Shown: positions 8,024 to 18,069, counted from the first letter of the stretch. The stretch is DNA of 41,183 bases from an uncultured Desulfovibrio sp. (GCA_944327295.1 CALVHF010000012.1:1-41183); one strand, 5' to 3'. Made by a program: numbers and translations. Notes: a model not told the origin generated them from the letters alone.

Positions 8024-9460
8024 ATGGCAGCTACCACACAAACATCTTCTCCCATAGCACAGACTGTTCAAGAGGAAGCAGCGCATCCACGAAACTACTA
8101 TTTCTTCTGGGCTTTATCCCTGATTATTGCCGTTGCATGTGCAGCTATTTCTCATCTCCTTGGTCTTGCTACCGACGGATGTGCATTCTTTGGCATCACG
8201 GTCTTCGCCATCTGTCTGTGGGGCTTCAACCTCCTGCATGAAGGCCTGGTCGCCGTCATGCTGCCCATAGGCTACATCCTCACCGGGGTGGGCACACCCA
8301 AGCAGGTTCTTTCCCCCTGGACCCAGCCCATGGGCTGGTTGATCCTGGGCGGTCTCATGACGGGCCTTGTCCTCATGCACACGGGCCTTGCCAGGCGCAT
8401 TGCCCTCTGGTCCCTGCATATCACGGGCGGTTCCTTTGTCCGTCTGCTCTGGGGACTGCTGCTGGCAGGCTTCATCATTGCTCCCCTCATGCCCACGGCC
8501 CTTGGCAAGGGCATTCTCATTTCCATCATCTGCATGGGTGTCTGTGATGCCTTGGGCTTTGCTCCGCGCACAAGGGAAGCCTCGACCATGCTCATGGCAG
8601 GCTACATAGCAGTCAGCGGGCCGCGTCTGGGACTCTATACAGGCGGCGGAGAAGTGACACTTTCCATGCAGCTTCTGGCCTCAGCCGGCGTCGACGTCTC
8701 CTGGTTCGACTATTTTATCCAGTGCTACCTGCCGAGCGTGCTCTACAGTGCTCTTTCCATAGCAGTTCTGATTCTGATCATGCGCCCCAAGACCCAGGCC
8801 AATGCCCATGACTACATTGAAGAGCAGTATGCCAAGCTGGGCCCCATGTCCCGTAAGGAAAAGAAGGCCACCATACTCTTCATTCTCCTCGTCGTGCTCA
8901 TGATGACAGACAAGTACCATGGCATCAATACAGGCTGGATCATGATGATCATAGGCTTCATCAGCTTCCTGCCCGGATTCCATCTCGTGGACAGCAAGAA
9001 GTTTGCCACTCTCAACATGACCTCTGTGCTCTTTGTGGTGGGCTGCATGTCCATTGGCGCCGGTGCCCAGGCAACAGGTGTGGACGTCATGTGCGCAGAA
9101 GCCCTGAAGCCCATGTTGAGCGGTACAAGCGAGCTCATGACCTGTGTGACCTCTTTCCTGGCCGGCCTTGGCGTCAACTTCCTGCTCACGCCCGTGGCAG
9201 CCGTCAGCACCTTCACCGTACCTCTGGCCCAGATTGCCGACACCCTGGGCATCAGTGCCCTGGCTCCGACCTATTCACTCCTTTATGGCCTGGATCAGTA
9301 CATTCTTCCGTATGAATACGCCGTGTTCCTGTACTTTTTCTCCACAGGATACATCCACCTCAAGAATCTCATGCTGGTCTTTGCTGCCAGGGCTCTTTTA
9401 GCCCTCATTCTTCTGGTCGCCGTGTTCTACCCCTTCTGGTGCCTAACAGGGGCCGTCTAA
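8024..9460 (+). CDS. DASS/SLC13-type anion permease
   Basis: Inner-membrane protein of 478 residues with about a dozen hydrophobic segments. The pattern resembles the divalent anion:sodium symporter family (dicarboxylate, sulfate or sulfonate uptake), but the substrate cannot be told from sequence. The usual SNT substrate/sodium motifs are not visible at the two expected re-entrant hairpins: MPTALGKG and LTPVAAVST occupy those places. The ATG at 8024 has GAGGGAAG just upstream; the earlier ATG-less frame opening at 7967 is in leader sequence. Expression is predicted from the sigma-54 promoter at 7826, under the divergent activator. The stop codon TAA is also the flank of a MITE-like element. 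Three NTF2-like genes follow and may be co-expressed. Confidence 0.85.
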   Translation: MAATTQTSSPIAQTVQEEAAHPRNYYFFWALSLIIAVACAAISHLLGLATDGCAFFGITVFAICLWGFNLLHEGLVAVMLPIGYILTGVGTPKQVLSPWTQPMGWLILGGLMTGLVLMHTGLARRIALWSLHITGGSFVRLLWGLLLAGFIIAPLMPTALGKGILISIICMGVCDALGFAPRTREASTMLMAGYIAVSGPRLGLYTGGGEVTLSMQLLASAGVDVSWFDYFIQCYLPSVLYSALSIAVLILIMRPKTQANAHDYIEEQYAKLGPMSRKEKKATILFILLVVLMMTDKYHGINTGWIMMIIGFISFLPGFHLVDSKKFATLNMTSVLFVVGCMSIGAGAQATGVDVMCAEALKPMLSGTSELMTCVTSFLAGLGVNFLLTPVAAVSTFTVPLAQIADTLGISALAPTYSLLYGLDQYILPYEYAVFLYFFSTGYIHLKNLMLVFAARALLALILLVAVFYPFWCLTGAV

Positions 9461-9571
9461 GGAACCGTCCAGAAATTACTCAATCGTTTTTATGAACTTC
9501 ATCGGCTATAGTTCCATCTCTGACTCTGATAAATGCGTTCAAATGAAACCAAGTTATTTCTGGACAAATCC
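9461..9571. mobile_element. MITE-like element, family B, copy 1
   Basis: A 111-bp element with terminal inverted repeats of 20 bp (16 matches): the left end is GGAACCGTCCAGAAATTACT, and the right end on the other strand begins GGATTTGTCCAGAAATAACT. The 3-bp sequence TAA is present directly on both sides (9458-9460 and 9572-9574), as for a target duplication. The left TAA is the permease stop codon. No coding capacity. Copy 2 with related ends is at 32831-32938. Confidence 0.65.
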
Positions 9572-9687
9572 TAATCAAAGCCCCCTGCTGGGATGGGGAC
9601 GGCTGTTCGTCCTCGACACAAGCAAATGCTCCACAGCAAATCTTCAGATCCAAAGCACAATACCACTATAACAAATGGAGAATTCCC

Positions 9688-10110
9688 ATGTCTCAGTACT
9701 CTCGTGAAGAACTGGAAGCCATCGGCATGAAGGCCATGGACAATTTCCTGACCACCTTCAACTCCGGCGATCCCTTGGCCTGGGCCCGTTCCCTCAACTA
9801 TCCCCATGTGCGCCTTGCCGGCGGCAAGGTCCAGATCTGGAACACCCCCGAAGAATACGCCCGTGACAACGACGTCCGCGTGCTCAAGGAAAAGGCCGAC
9901 TGGGATCACACGGAATGGGACTGGCGCAAAGTGGTGCAGGCCGCTGACGACAAGGTGCACATTGCCGTCTCCTTCTCCCGCTACACGGCCGACGGGAAAA
10001 AAATTGTTTCCTTTGAGTCCTTCTACATCATCACCAACGTCGACGGACACTGGGGTGCACAGTTCCGCTCAAGCTTTGCAGGCGTCATTGCTTCCAACAC
10101 GGCCTTCTAG
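9688..10110 (+). CDS. NTF2-like (SnoaL-type) small protein, copy 1
   Basis: A 140-residue soluble protein, first of three tandem paralogues. The fold call (cone-shaped alpha+beta NTF2/SnoaL family) rests on length, the opening amphipathic helix with FLTTFNSGDP, the strand FPHVRLAGG-type segment (here YPHVRLAGG, about 33-41), WNTPEEYARDN, and the final strands with SFESFYIITNV and GHWGAQFRSSFAGV. The same positions are conserved in the other copies. No catalytic residues can be named with confidence. The ATG at 9688 follows TGGAGA. It lies after the DASS permease, separated by a MITE-like element, so it may be on the same transcript or have its own promoter in 9572-9687, where I see none clearly. 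Confidence 0.75.
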   Translation: MSQYSREELEAIGMKAMDNFLTTFNSGDPLAWARSLNYPHVRLAGGKVQIWNTPEEYARDNDVRVLKEKADWDHTEWDWRKVVQAADDKVHIAVSFSRYTADGKKIVSFESFYIITNVDGHWGAQFRSSFAGVIASNTAF

Positions 10111-10164
10111 ACCTGGAAGCTCAAGCAAAAGACACTCCTGACCGTTCCCGTGTGCCCCTGCCCT

Positions 10165-10191
10165 GGGGCTGACCGAACAAATGGCAGCCCC
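10165..10191 (+). other. GC-rich hairpin between NTF2-like copies 1 and 2
   Basis: GGGGCTG pairs with CAGCCCC across a 13-nt loop. No T-run follows, so it is more likely an mRNA-stability or processing element than a terminator (inference). Confidence 0.35.
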
Positions 10192-10236
10192 GGGGCCACA
10201 TGCAGAGAGGAGACAGACAACAGATGGAGGTTTTCC

Positions 10237-10659
10237 ATGGCACAGTACACACGCGAAGAACTGGAAACCATCGGCATGAAGGTCCTGACCGACTTCCTCG
10301 TCACGTTCAATACCTGCGATCCCATGAAATGGACGAGCACGCTGAATTTCCCCCATGTTCGTCTTGCCGGCGGCAAGGTGCAGGTGTGGAAGACTCCTGA
10401 AGAATACGCCCGCGACAATGCTGTCGACGTCCTCAGGGAACGGTGCAACTGGGCACACACGGAATGGGACGATCGCAAGCTCATACAGGCCGCTGACGAC
10501 AAGATTCACATTGCTGTCTCCGTTTCCCGCTACACTCCTGAAGAAAAGAAGATTGTTTCCTTTGACTCCTTCTATATCATCACCAATGTGGATGGGCACT
10601 GGGGCGTACAATGCCGCTCAAGTTATGCGGGAATCTTTGATGCAAATACAGCATACTAA
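10237..10659 (+). CDS. NTF2-like (SnoaL-type) small protein, copy 2
   Basis: Same length (140 residues) and frame layout as its neighbours, but the most diverged of the three: the central region reads VLRERCNWAHTEWDDRK and the end carries two extra Cys positions (TCDP and VQCRSSYAG) absent from copies 1 and 3. The ATG at 10237 follows TGGAGG. The strand FPHVRLAGGKVQ and the segment SFDSFYIITNV are kept. Function unknown; divergence within one array suggests the copies are not simple dosage duplicates. Confidence 0.75.
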   Translation: MAQYTREELETIGMKVLTDFLVTFNTCDPMKWTSTLNFPHVRLAGGKVQVWKTPEEYARDNAVDVLRERCNWAHTEWDDRKLIQAADDKIHIAVSVSRYTPEEKKIVSFDSFYIITNVDGHWGVQCRSSYAGIFDANTAY

Positions 10660-10796
10660 ATATATAGCTACACACCAGTGTCTCTTTGCAAAAAAGCAGT
10701 CAAGCTGCATGAGTCATACAATGCAGTGATACACATCTTACGGCATGTAAACATATTATAAAACCAGACACCGGACCCACAACTAGGAGGAATATC

Positions 10797-11219
10797 ATGT
10801 CCAAGTACACTCGCGAAGAACTGGAAGTCATCGGCATGAAGGCCATGGACGAGTTCATGACCACCTTCAATTCTGGCGATCCCATGGCCTGGGCACAAAC
10901 CCTGAACTTCCCGCATGTGCGTCTTGCCGGCGGCAAGGTGCAGATCTGGAACACCCTCGAAGAATACGCCCGTGACAACGACGTCCGCGTGCTCAAGGAT
11001 AAGTCCGGCTGGGGCTATTCCAAGTGGGACTGGTGCAAGGTCATACAGGCTGAAGATGACAAGATTCACATTGCCGTCTCCTTCTCCCGCTACTCGGCCG
11101 AGGGCACCAAGATCGTTTCCTTCGAGTCCTTCTACATCATCACCAACGTCAACGGACACTGGGGCGCACAGTTCCGTTCGAGCTTTGCAGGCGTCATTGA
11201 TGCCAATACGGCCTTCTAG
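10797..11219 (+). CDS. NTF2-like (SnoaL-type) small protein, copy 3
   Basis: A 140-residue paralogue very close to copy 1 (shared FMTTFNSGDP / FLTTFNSGDP, EEYARDNDVRVLK, GHWGAQFRSSFAGVI). It has the best ribosome site of the three, TAGGAGGAATATC before the ATG. The preceding 137 bp are AT-rich and may carry a promoter, but I find no convincing -35/-10 pair or a second -24/-12 site. A strong terminator follows at 11241, which closes this unit. Confidence 0.77.
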   Translation: MSKYTREELEVIGMKAMDEFMTTFNSGDPMAWAQTLNFPHVRLAGGKVQIWNTLEEYARDNDVRVLKDKSGWGYSKWDWCKVIQAEDDKIHIAVSFSRYSAEGTKIVSFESFYIITNVNGHWGAQFRSSFAGVIDANTAF

Positions 11220-11240
11220 ATCAGGCTCAAGGGCTCCATG

Positions 11241-11278
11241 GGTGACAGATATCTCAGCTGGTCTCTGTCACCTTTTTT
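11241..11278 (+). terminator. Rho-independent terminator after the NTF2-like array
   Basis: A perfect 9-bp stem, GGTGACAGA with TCTGTCACC, loop of 14 nt, followed by six Ts. It ends the permease/NTF2-like unit. Confidence 0.85.
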
Positions 11279-11309
11279 CGGATCTTCTCCCCGATCCACA
11301 CACTACTTC

Positions 11310-11351
11310 GGCCTTCTGTGCACAAGTTCCCGCACAGAGGGCCTGTTTTTT
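11310..11351 (+). terminator. Second terminator upstream of uvrB
   Basis: A 12-bp stem with one G-T pair (GGCCTTCTGTGC with GCACAGAGGGCC) and a 10-nt loop, then TG and six Ts. Together with the terminator just before it, it insulates uvrB from the upstream unit. The remaining 11352-11508 is leader sequence for uvrB with no clear promoter seen. Confidence 0.8.
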
Positions 11352-11508
11352 CGGCACAGGAACAGGGGGCGGGATCTGCGCCTGATGTCCCTGGCGAAAG
11401 GGACCTTGGCACGCCCCCAGGAGCCTTCCTTGCTCTCCTCTCTCTTTCAGCGTAGGTTTCCGCAGGGTTCTGTCTCTTTTTCGCATACAACCTGGGGGAG
11501 TTTCACGC

Positions 11509-13515
<2,007 letters not shown>

Positions 13516-13564
13516 CTGCGCTTTGCACGCTTTCCGCTTTTGTGCCCGCAAGGGAGCCTTGTGA

Positions 13565-14296
13565 ATGGAAGCCTTTGATTTTGCCAAGAAGCCTGCCCGC
13601 ATTCTCTTCGGAGCCCGCGGAGGCGCCGCACTTTTTGCCAGGGAAAACACGCTGGCTGCCTTCAGAATGACCTTGAAGGTGGCAGACTTTGCGGTCTGCG
13701 ACGTTGCCCTCACAAAGGACGGCCACTTTCTTTCGCTTCAAGAATCCTTCTGGCAGCAGGCCTGTCAGAGTGTGCGGCCAGGCAGTTCGTCCGCCCGCAT
13801 ACAGGAGCACACAAAAGCCGAAATAGACGCCATGGCCCATATGCTGCCCGATCCGCCCAGGCCCGTCTGGAACGAAGACGAAGACGAAACCGGGGCCGAC
13901 GAGCGTTTCGAGGAAGCCTGCGAGCTCTGGCTGGGAGGCCGCAAAGCCCGTCATGCGAGTGATCCGGCCATCCCCGAGCTTGCGGACGTTCTGAGGCTTT
14001 GTACGGACTTGAAGCTCCCTCTCTGCCTCCTCCTGCCCGACGACATGGCGCCCGCACAAGACGACCTGGCCAGCCTCTGTACAGAACTGGCCATTGCCCG
14101 TGCCGCCAATCTGCCCCTTCTTGTGGCCAGTCCCGACAGGGAGCTTCTGGCCCGGATTCATACGGATGCCCGTCTGCACACCGTGGCCACGGCCCTTGTG
14201 GAACGGGGGACAGACTGCAGTGCCCTGCCGGCAGATCAGGGCGGGGGCTTTGTGCCCGACTGCCTCATCCTGCCCAAAAGCCTTGCCACCGGCTGA
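13565..14296 (+). CDS. GDPD-like protein, probably catalytically inactive
   Basis: A 243-residue protein whose start resembles glycerophosphodiester phosphodiesterases: RENTLAAFRMTLKVADFAVCDVALTKDGH-type sequence at about 26-54 matches the family pattern of ENT, Asp and the LTKDG turn. However, the usual AHRG near the N-terminus reads GARGG, so the catalytic His is missing. The E of the metal-binding E-x-D pair is Cys (CDV), and the His-Asp after LTKDG is replaced by LQE. The C-terminal part keeps a barrel-like pattern. It is therefore either a degenerate GDPD reused for binding or a very diverged enzyme. Ribosome site AAGGGAG; 49 bp after uvrB. Confidence 0.65.
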   Translation: MEAFDFAKKPARILFGARGGAALFARENTLAAFRMTLKVADFAVCDVALTKDGHFLSLQESFWQQACQSVRPGSSSARIQEHTKAEIDAMAHMLPDPPRPVWNEDEDETGADERFEEACELWLGGRKARHASDPAIPELADVLRLCTDLKLPLCLLLPDDMAPAQDDLASLCTELAIARAANLPLLVASPDRELLARIHTDARLHTVATALVERGTDCSALPADQGGGFVPDCLILPKSLATG

Positions 14297-14492
14297 CGAC
14301 TGTGCAGCCTGCGGTCCGCAGGCCTGCCCATCTATGTCCCTGGATCTTTGTCAAAGAAGGACATTGTCTTCATGAGCATCAACGGAGCAGACGGCTTCAT
14401 TCTGGAGCACGCCCAGGGAAGACAGGGTCGCTGAAAGAGCCTGCCCATTTGGCTGTCTGCCTGCCAGCCAATCAATCTGCCAGCCTCAAAAA

Positions 14493-14525
14493 AGAAAAAA
14501 ACCCGGAAGGCCGAAACCCTCCGGG
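14493..14525 (-). terminator. Terminator of the 116-residue protein gene
   Basis: On the minus strand CCCGGAGGG... and its complement form a stem of about 6-8 bp (CCCGGA with TCCGGG plus inner pairs), followed by a run of Ts at 14501-14493. The rest of 14297-14568 holds no gene I can support. Confidence 0.8.
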
Positions 14526-14568
14526 CATTCTTTCCCGTCATATGATGCAATGGTGCTGGACAAAGTCC

Positions 14569-14919
14569 CTAGGAAGCCACACCCATTTCCTGCTTGAGCC
14601 AGTGCTTGACGGCACCGGTGGGGGCACTGATGCCCTTAAGGCCGTGGTTTTCCTTCTCGAACTCAGCCACAAGGCCTGCGGGCATGGGCATGGAGTAGAG
14701 ATCCGTCGCGTTTTCGGAATTTCTGTGCACAAGGCGGATGATCGGGGTGCTGCCCCAGGTATCCACCACAAAGTAGTAGGACTCGTCACTCTTGGAGCGC
14801 ACGGGCGGGTATTCCGAGTGCCAGTCGTTGTTGCCCCATTCCAGGTACATGGTGACGGCATGTTCGGGGGTGAGATTCCAGGATATATCGAGAGTTGAGA
14901 AATCCCTGAGCTGTGTCAT
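14569..14919 (-). CDS. Conserved hypothetical protein, 116 residues
   Basis: No family recognised with certainty. A soluble protein without signal peptide or membrane segment, rich in aromatic residues (DISWNLTP, YLEWGNNDW, YYFVVDTWG), with a likely beta-rich first two thirds and a helical end (AVKHWLKQEMG). It has the look of a well-translated housekeeping protein: a strong ribosome site (GGAGGATCTGGC before the ATG at 14919) and its own terminator. It stands alone on the minus strand between convergent and co-directional neighbours, so context gives no function. The short upstream extension to 14937 is less likely as start. Confidence 0.8.
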   Translation of the reverse strand: MTQLRDFSTLDISWNLTPEHAVTMYLEWGNNDWHSEYPPVRSKSDESYYFVVDTWGSTPIIRLVHRNSENATDLYSMPMPAGLVAEFEKENHGLKGISAPTGAVKHWLKQEMGVAS

Positions 14920-14994
14920 GGCCAGATCCTCCTTCAACCAGTATTCAGCTTGTCAGTGATTTCTTCTTATCAGGAATAGTTATCCTTTGCAAGT

Positions 14995-15756
14995 CTATTT
15001 CGTACCTTTTTGCTCCTTTTTTGCGATCCGGGAAAGAATCTGGCGGCACAGGCCCATGAAGGCGTCGTATTCGTGGTGCCGCAAACGGGCCCTGGCAAAG
15101 AAGCGGCGCCAGGGCATGAGGAAATAGACCGGATTGTTGCCGTGGAGCACATCAAGGCGGGTCAGGGCCTCTTCCCAGGCACCCATGAGCCGCTCGCCGT
15201 CCTCGGCCGTGATATGGGCCTCGTCGTGGCCTAAGTGATCCTTGGGCAGGCTGCCTTCCTTCGTACGTACGGCCTTGGCGCACTCGTAGAGCATGAGCAG
15301 CACGGCCTGGGCCAGGTTCAGGGAGGAGGCAAGGCCTGAGGTGGGAATGGTGGCAATGTGCTGGCAGAGCTCAATCTCGCTGTTCTCAAGGCCCCTGTCC
15401 TCGGACCCGAAGACCAGGGCCGCCTTCTCGCCCTTGAGCTGGGCCTCTGCCACCAGGGCCGCCGCCTCCCATGGGTTGAGGAGGGCCTTGCGCCAGCCGC
15501 CTGTGCGGGCCGAGGTGGCAATGGTGCAGTGGCACGAGCCAATGGCTTCCAGCAGACTTCCCTGTACCTGCACCCTGTGCAGCAGATCCTGGCCCTTGGG
15601 TGTGGCCAGAGGCGCCGCCTTTTCCGGAATCCAGCGCTCCGGAGTTACCAGGCGCAGATCATTGCAGCCCATATTGGCACAGGCCCGCACGGCCATGCCC
15701 ACATTTTCCGGAAAACGCGTGTTTACAAGCACCACGCGCACATTGCTCAGTTCCAT
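14995..15756 (-). CDS. trmJ: TrmJ-like SPOUT RNA methyltransferase
   Basis: SAM-dependent 2'-O-methyltransferase of the SpoU/TrmJ group; TrmJ modifies position 32 of tRNAs (family knowledge, exact target not provable here). The 253 residues have the three SPOUT motifs: NTRFPENVGMAVRACANMG (about 12-30), LVFGSEDRGLEN (about 112-123) and IPTSGLASSLNLAQAV (about 133-148), which form the trefoil knot, followed by a helical C-terminal extension typical of TrmJ. The start at 15756 has GGGAG at the proper distance; the frame is open 7 codons further. The gene is on the minus strand with its own promoter presumably in 15757-15907. Confidence 0.88.
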   Translation of the reverse strand: MELSNVRVVLVNTRFPENVGMAVRACANMGCNDLRLVTPERWIPEKAAPLATPKGQDLLHRVQVQGSLLEAIGSCHCTIATSARTGGWRKALLNPWEAAALVAEAQLKGEKAALVFGSEDRGLENSEIELCQHIATIPTSGLASSLNLAQAVLLMLYECAKAVRTKEGSLPKDHLGHDEAHITAEDGERLMGAWEEALTRLDVLHGNNPVYFLMPWRRFFARARLRHHEYDAFMGLCRQILSRIAKKEQKGTK

Positions 15757-15907
15757 GGGCCTTACTCCCTCTCTCAAAAGACAAGGCGCCTTCCCTGACT
15801 TTGCAGAGAAACACCTGTTGTTTTTTCCTTTGGGGCATACGCCCCTTCAATGCTTTCTGTTGGGATCCGGTTCAAAAACCGGTTCCAGAATCAGTTTTCA
15901 GGGCCTG

Positions 15908-15953
15908 AAAAAAGGGGCTCCCCCTCCGTGCCCAAGACACTGGAGAAGCCCCT
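15908..15953 (-). terminator. Terminator of the DUF456/PaaK region
   Basis: On the minus strand AGGGGCT pairs with AGCCCC(T), with further pairing inside (CTCC with GGAG and others), and six Ts follow at 15913-15908. It closes the DUF456 gene before trmJ. Confidence 0.7.
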
Positions 15954-15972
15954 GATGCCGTATCGTTTTCTG

Positions 15973-16614
15973 TCAGGCAAAAAGACTTGTGATGGGGCCC
16001 AGCACCGAGCTCACGTCCGGGGGCACGGCATTTGGAGGGACGGGCACCACATCCGGAAGCCAGGGGAAATCAAAGGGCAGATGTTCCGGATCCGGCCAGA
16101 TGTAGTGCATGGTGACAGCCCAGATAATGACACCGCAGGCAAGCTTGCACACCGTGCCAAGGAAGCGCCCGAACATGGCCCCAAGGGCCGCTCTGGCCGC
16201 AGTCCTTGTGTCCTGGCCGCGCAGAAGCTCGAAGAGAAAGCACCCAGTCCAGGCGCCGAGCAGGGCGCCAATGAAGGCTCCTATGCCAAAGAAGAAGGGG
16301 GCCAGCAGTATGGCGCCGGCTATGGCGCCTATGACGCCGCCCACAGTACCCGTGTTGCTTGAGCCGTACTTCTTGGCCTGCTTCACCTGCAAGAGGAATT
16401 CCAGCACCTCGCCCAGGATGGCAATGCCAAGCACAATGAGCCAGTACCAGATCCCGAGCGTGCTCGGGACCGGCAGCACAAAGTGGTAGACTGCCACCAG
16501 GATGAGCATGAGCCAGTTGCCCGGCAGTCCGAAGACACTGAGCAGGAGCACTATGCCCAGGACAAACAAGAACGCGCCTATGAGCAGGGTCCAGCCCATG
16601 GCAAAGACTTCCAT
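15973..16614 (-). CDS. DUF456 family membrane protein
   Basis: Integral membrane protein of 213 residues with five or so hydrophobic segments and the family features LPGNWLM (about 29-35), EVLEFLLQ followed by AKKYGSS, and a Gly-rich pair of segments (GGVIGAIAGAI, GIGAFIGALLGA). Biochemical function of DUF456 is unknown. AGGAGG precedes the ATG at 16614 by a short spacer; the second ATG at 16599 is a possible alternative, and the long open stretch upstream is not coding. It is 64 bp downstream of paaK on the same strand, separated by a strong hairpin. The C-terminal 40 residues are Pro-rich and probably outside the membrane. Confidence 0.82.
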   Translation of the reverse strand: MEVFAMGWTLLIGAFLFVLGIVLLLSVFGLPGNWLMLILVAVYHFVLPVPSTLGIWYWLIVLGIAILGEVLEFLLQVKQAKKYGSSNTGTVGGVIGAIAGAILLAPFFFGIGAFIGALLGAWTGCFLFELLRGQDTRTAARAALGAMFGRFLGTVCKLACGVIIWAVTMHYIWPDPEHLPFDFPWLPDVVPVPPNAVPPDVSSVLGPITSLFA

Positions 16615-16631
16615 GCCGCCTCCTGTTTTTG

Positions 16632-16659
16632 GGCCCTGCCTTGCACGCAAGGCAGGGCC
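16632..16659. repeat. Perfect 13-bp palindrome between paaK and the DUF456 gene
   Basis: GGCCCTGCCTTGC and its exact complement are separated by only two bases. Read on the minus strand it comes right after paaK and is followed by A-rich sequence and the DUF456 ribosome site, not by Ts. It could stabilise the paaK mRNA 3' end or shield the next gene's translation start (inference). Confidence 0.6.
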
Positions 16660-16678
16660 TGCCGTTGAGTTCCGGTTT

Positions 16679-17983
16679 CTACTTGTTCCTCTGATCCCTG
16701 AAGCGCACGGCCTTGCCGTCCGACACAGGCAGGGAGTTGCTCTGCACAAGCTCGATGCGCGGCGTGACCAGGATTTCATTGCGCAGGGCATGGGCTATGC
16801 GGTTCTGCAGGCCGCGCAGCACACGCAGGTCTTCCACAAAGAATTCTTCGCGGATTTCCACCTGCACGCGCAAAATGTCGCCCACATTGTCGTTCTCCAG
16901 CAGGATGAGGTAGTTGCGGCCCACTTCGGGGAACTTCATGAGCACGTCCTCGATCTGCTGCGGGTAGATGTTCACGCCCTTGCAGATGAACATGTCGTCG
17001 CTGCGGCCAAGGATGCGGTCCATGCGGCGGTGCAGGCGGCCGCAGGGGCAGGTGCCGGGCAAAAAGCGGGTGAGATCGCGGGTACGGTACCTGAGAATGG
17101 GCATGCCTTCGCGGACCAGGGAGGTCATGACAAGCTCGCCCACTTCGCCGGGAGCCACATGCTTTCCTGTCTCGGGATCCACGATTTCCGCGAGATAGGC
17201 GTCCTCCCAGATGTGCAGGCCGTTCTGGTCCTGGCACTCGAAGGCCACGCCTGGTCCGTTCATTTCCGAGAGGCCGTAGGAATTGTAGACCTTCATGTTG
17301 AACAGATCCTCGATGCGCTGCCTGAAGGCTGCCGTATAGGGCTCGGCGCCCACCACAGCGATGCGCAGGGGCAGATCGGCCGGGTTCTCGCCCATCTCCC
17401 TGATGCGCTCGCCAAGGATAAGGGCATAGGAGGGCAGGATGTGCGCCACCGTGGTGTGGAAGTCCTTCACGAGCTTGATCTGGCGGGCCGTATTGCCGGG
17501 GCCTGCGGGAATGGTCATGCAGCCCAGGCGCTCGGCGCCGCAGTGGATGCCAAGGCCGCCCGTGAACAGGCCGTAGCCGGACATGTTCTGGAACACGTCC
17601 TGCCTGCGCACGCCGACCATGTGCAGGCAGCGGGCCATGAGGTCGGCCCAGGTATTCAGATCGTTCTGGGTGTGGGCAATGGCCACGGGCGTTCCGGTGG
17701 TCCCGCTGGAGCAGTGCAGGCGCACAAGCTCCTCGTGCGGCACGATGACAAGCCCCAGGGGATACTGCGAGCGCAAGTCGTCCTTGGTGGTGAAGGGAAT
17801 GCGCTCAATGTCGTCCAGGGAACGGATGCTCTCCGGGGTCACCCCGGCCTCGTCCAGACGCTTTCTGTAAAACGCGTTCTTCTTGTAGACACGTGCCACC
17901 ACGTTCTTCAGTCGTGTCAGCTGCGTTGCCTCAATCTGATCCCGGCTCCAGAATTCCGCCGGATCATATGCATCCTGATGCAT
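16679..17983 (-). CDS. paaK: Phenylacetate-CoA ligase family protein
   Basis: Adenylate-forming enzyme that activates an aryl-acetate (phenylacetate or a related acid) to its CoA thioester with ATP. The 434-residue length is typical. Seen are the P-loop SSGTTGTP (92-99), the YGLSEMNGPG motif near 236, RYRTRDLTR and the zinc-finger-like CPCGRLHRRM, and a C-terminal lid with KGVNIYPQQIE. In anaerobes such enzymes often accompany indolepyruvate oxidoreductase in aromatic amino-acid fermentation, but no such gene is in this window. ATG at 17983 with GAGGAT upstream. It lies 86 bp after the DUF1786 gene, with a terminator-like hairpin between them. Confidence 0.92.
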   Translation of the reverse strand: MHQDAYDPAEFWSRDQIEATQLTRLKNVVARVYKKNAFYRKRLDEAGVTPESIRSLDDIERIPFTTKDDLRSQYPLGLVIVPHEELVRLHCSSGTTGTPVAIAHTQNDLNTWADLMARCLHMVGVRRQDVFQNMSGYGLFTGGLGIHCGAERLGCMTIPAGPGNTARQIKLVKDFHTTVAHILPSYALILGERIREMGENPADLPLRIAVVGAEPYTAAFRQRIEDLFNMKVYNSYGLSEMNGPGVAFECQDQNGLHIWEDAYLAEIVDPETGKHVAPGEVGELVMTSLVREGMPILRYRTRDLTRFLPGTCPCGRLHRRMDRILGRSDDMFICKGVNIYPQQIEDVLMKFPEVGRNYLILLENDNVGDILRVQVEIREEFFVEDLRVLRGLQNRIAHALRNEILVTPRIELVQSNSLPVSDGKAVRFRDQRNK

Positions 17984-18002
17984 CGTCTCTCATCCTCACA
18001 AG

Positions 18003-18037
18003 CAAAAGACGCTCTCGCCGGACCCTCCGGCAAGAGC
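18003..18037 (-). terminator. Terminator-like hairpin between the DUF1786 gene and paaK
   Basis: A 12-bp stem with one G-T pair (GCTCTTGCCGGA with TCCGGCGAGAGC on the minus strand) and a GGG loop, followed by GTCTTTTG. The T-run is short, so it may attenuate rather than stop transcription into paaK. Confidence 0.5.
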
Positions 18038-18069
18038 CAAGAAAAAGATGTCGGTAAGGGGAAAGGGCC

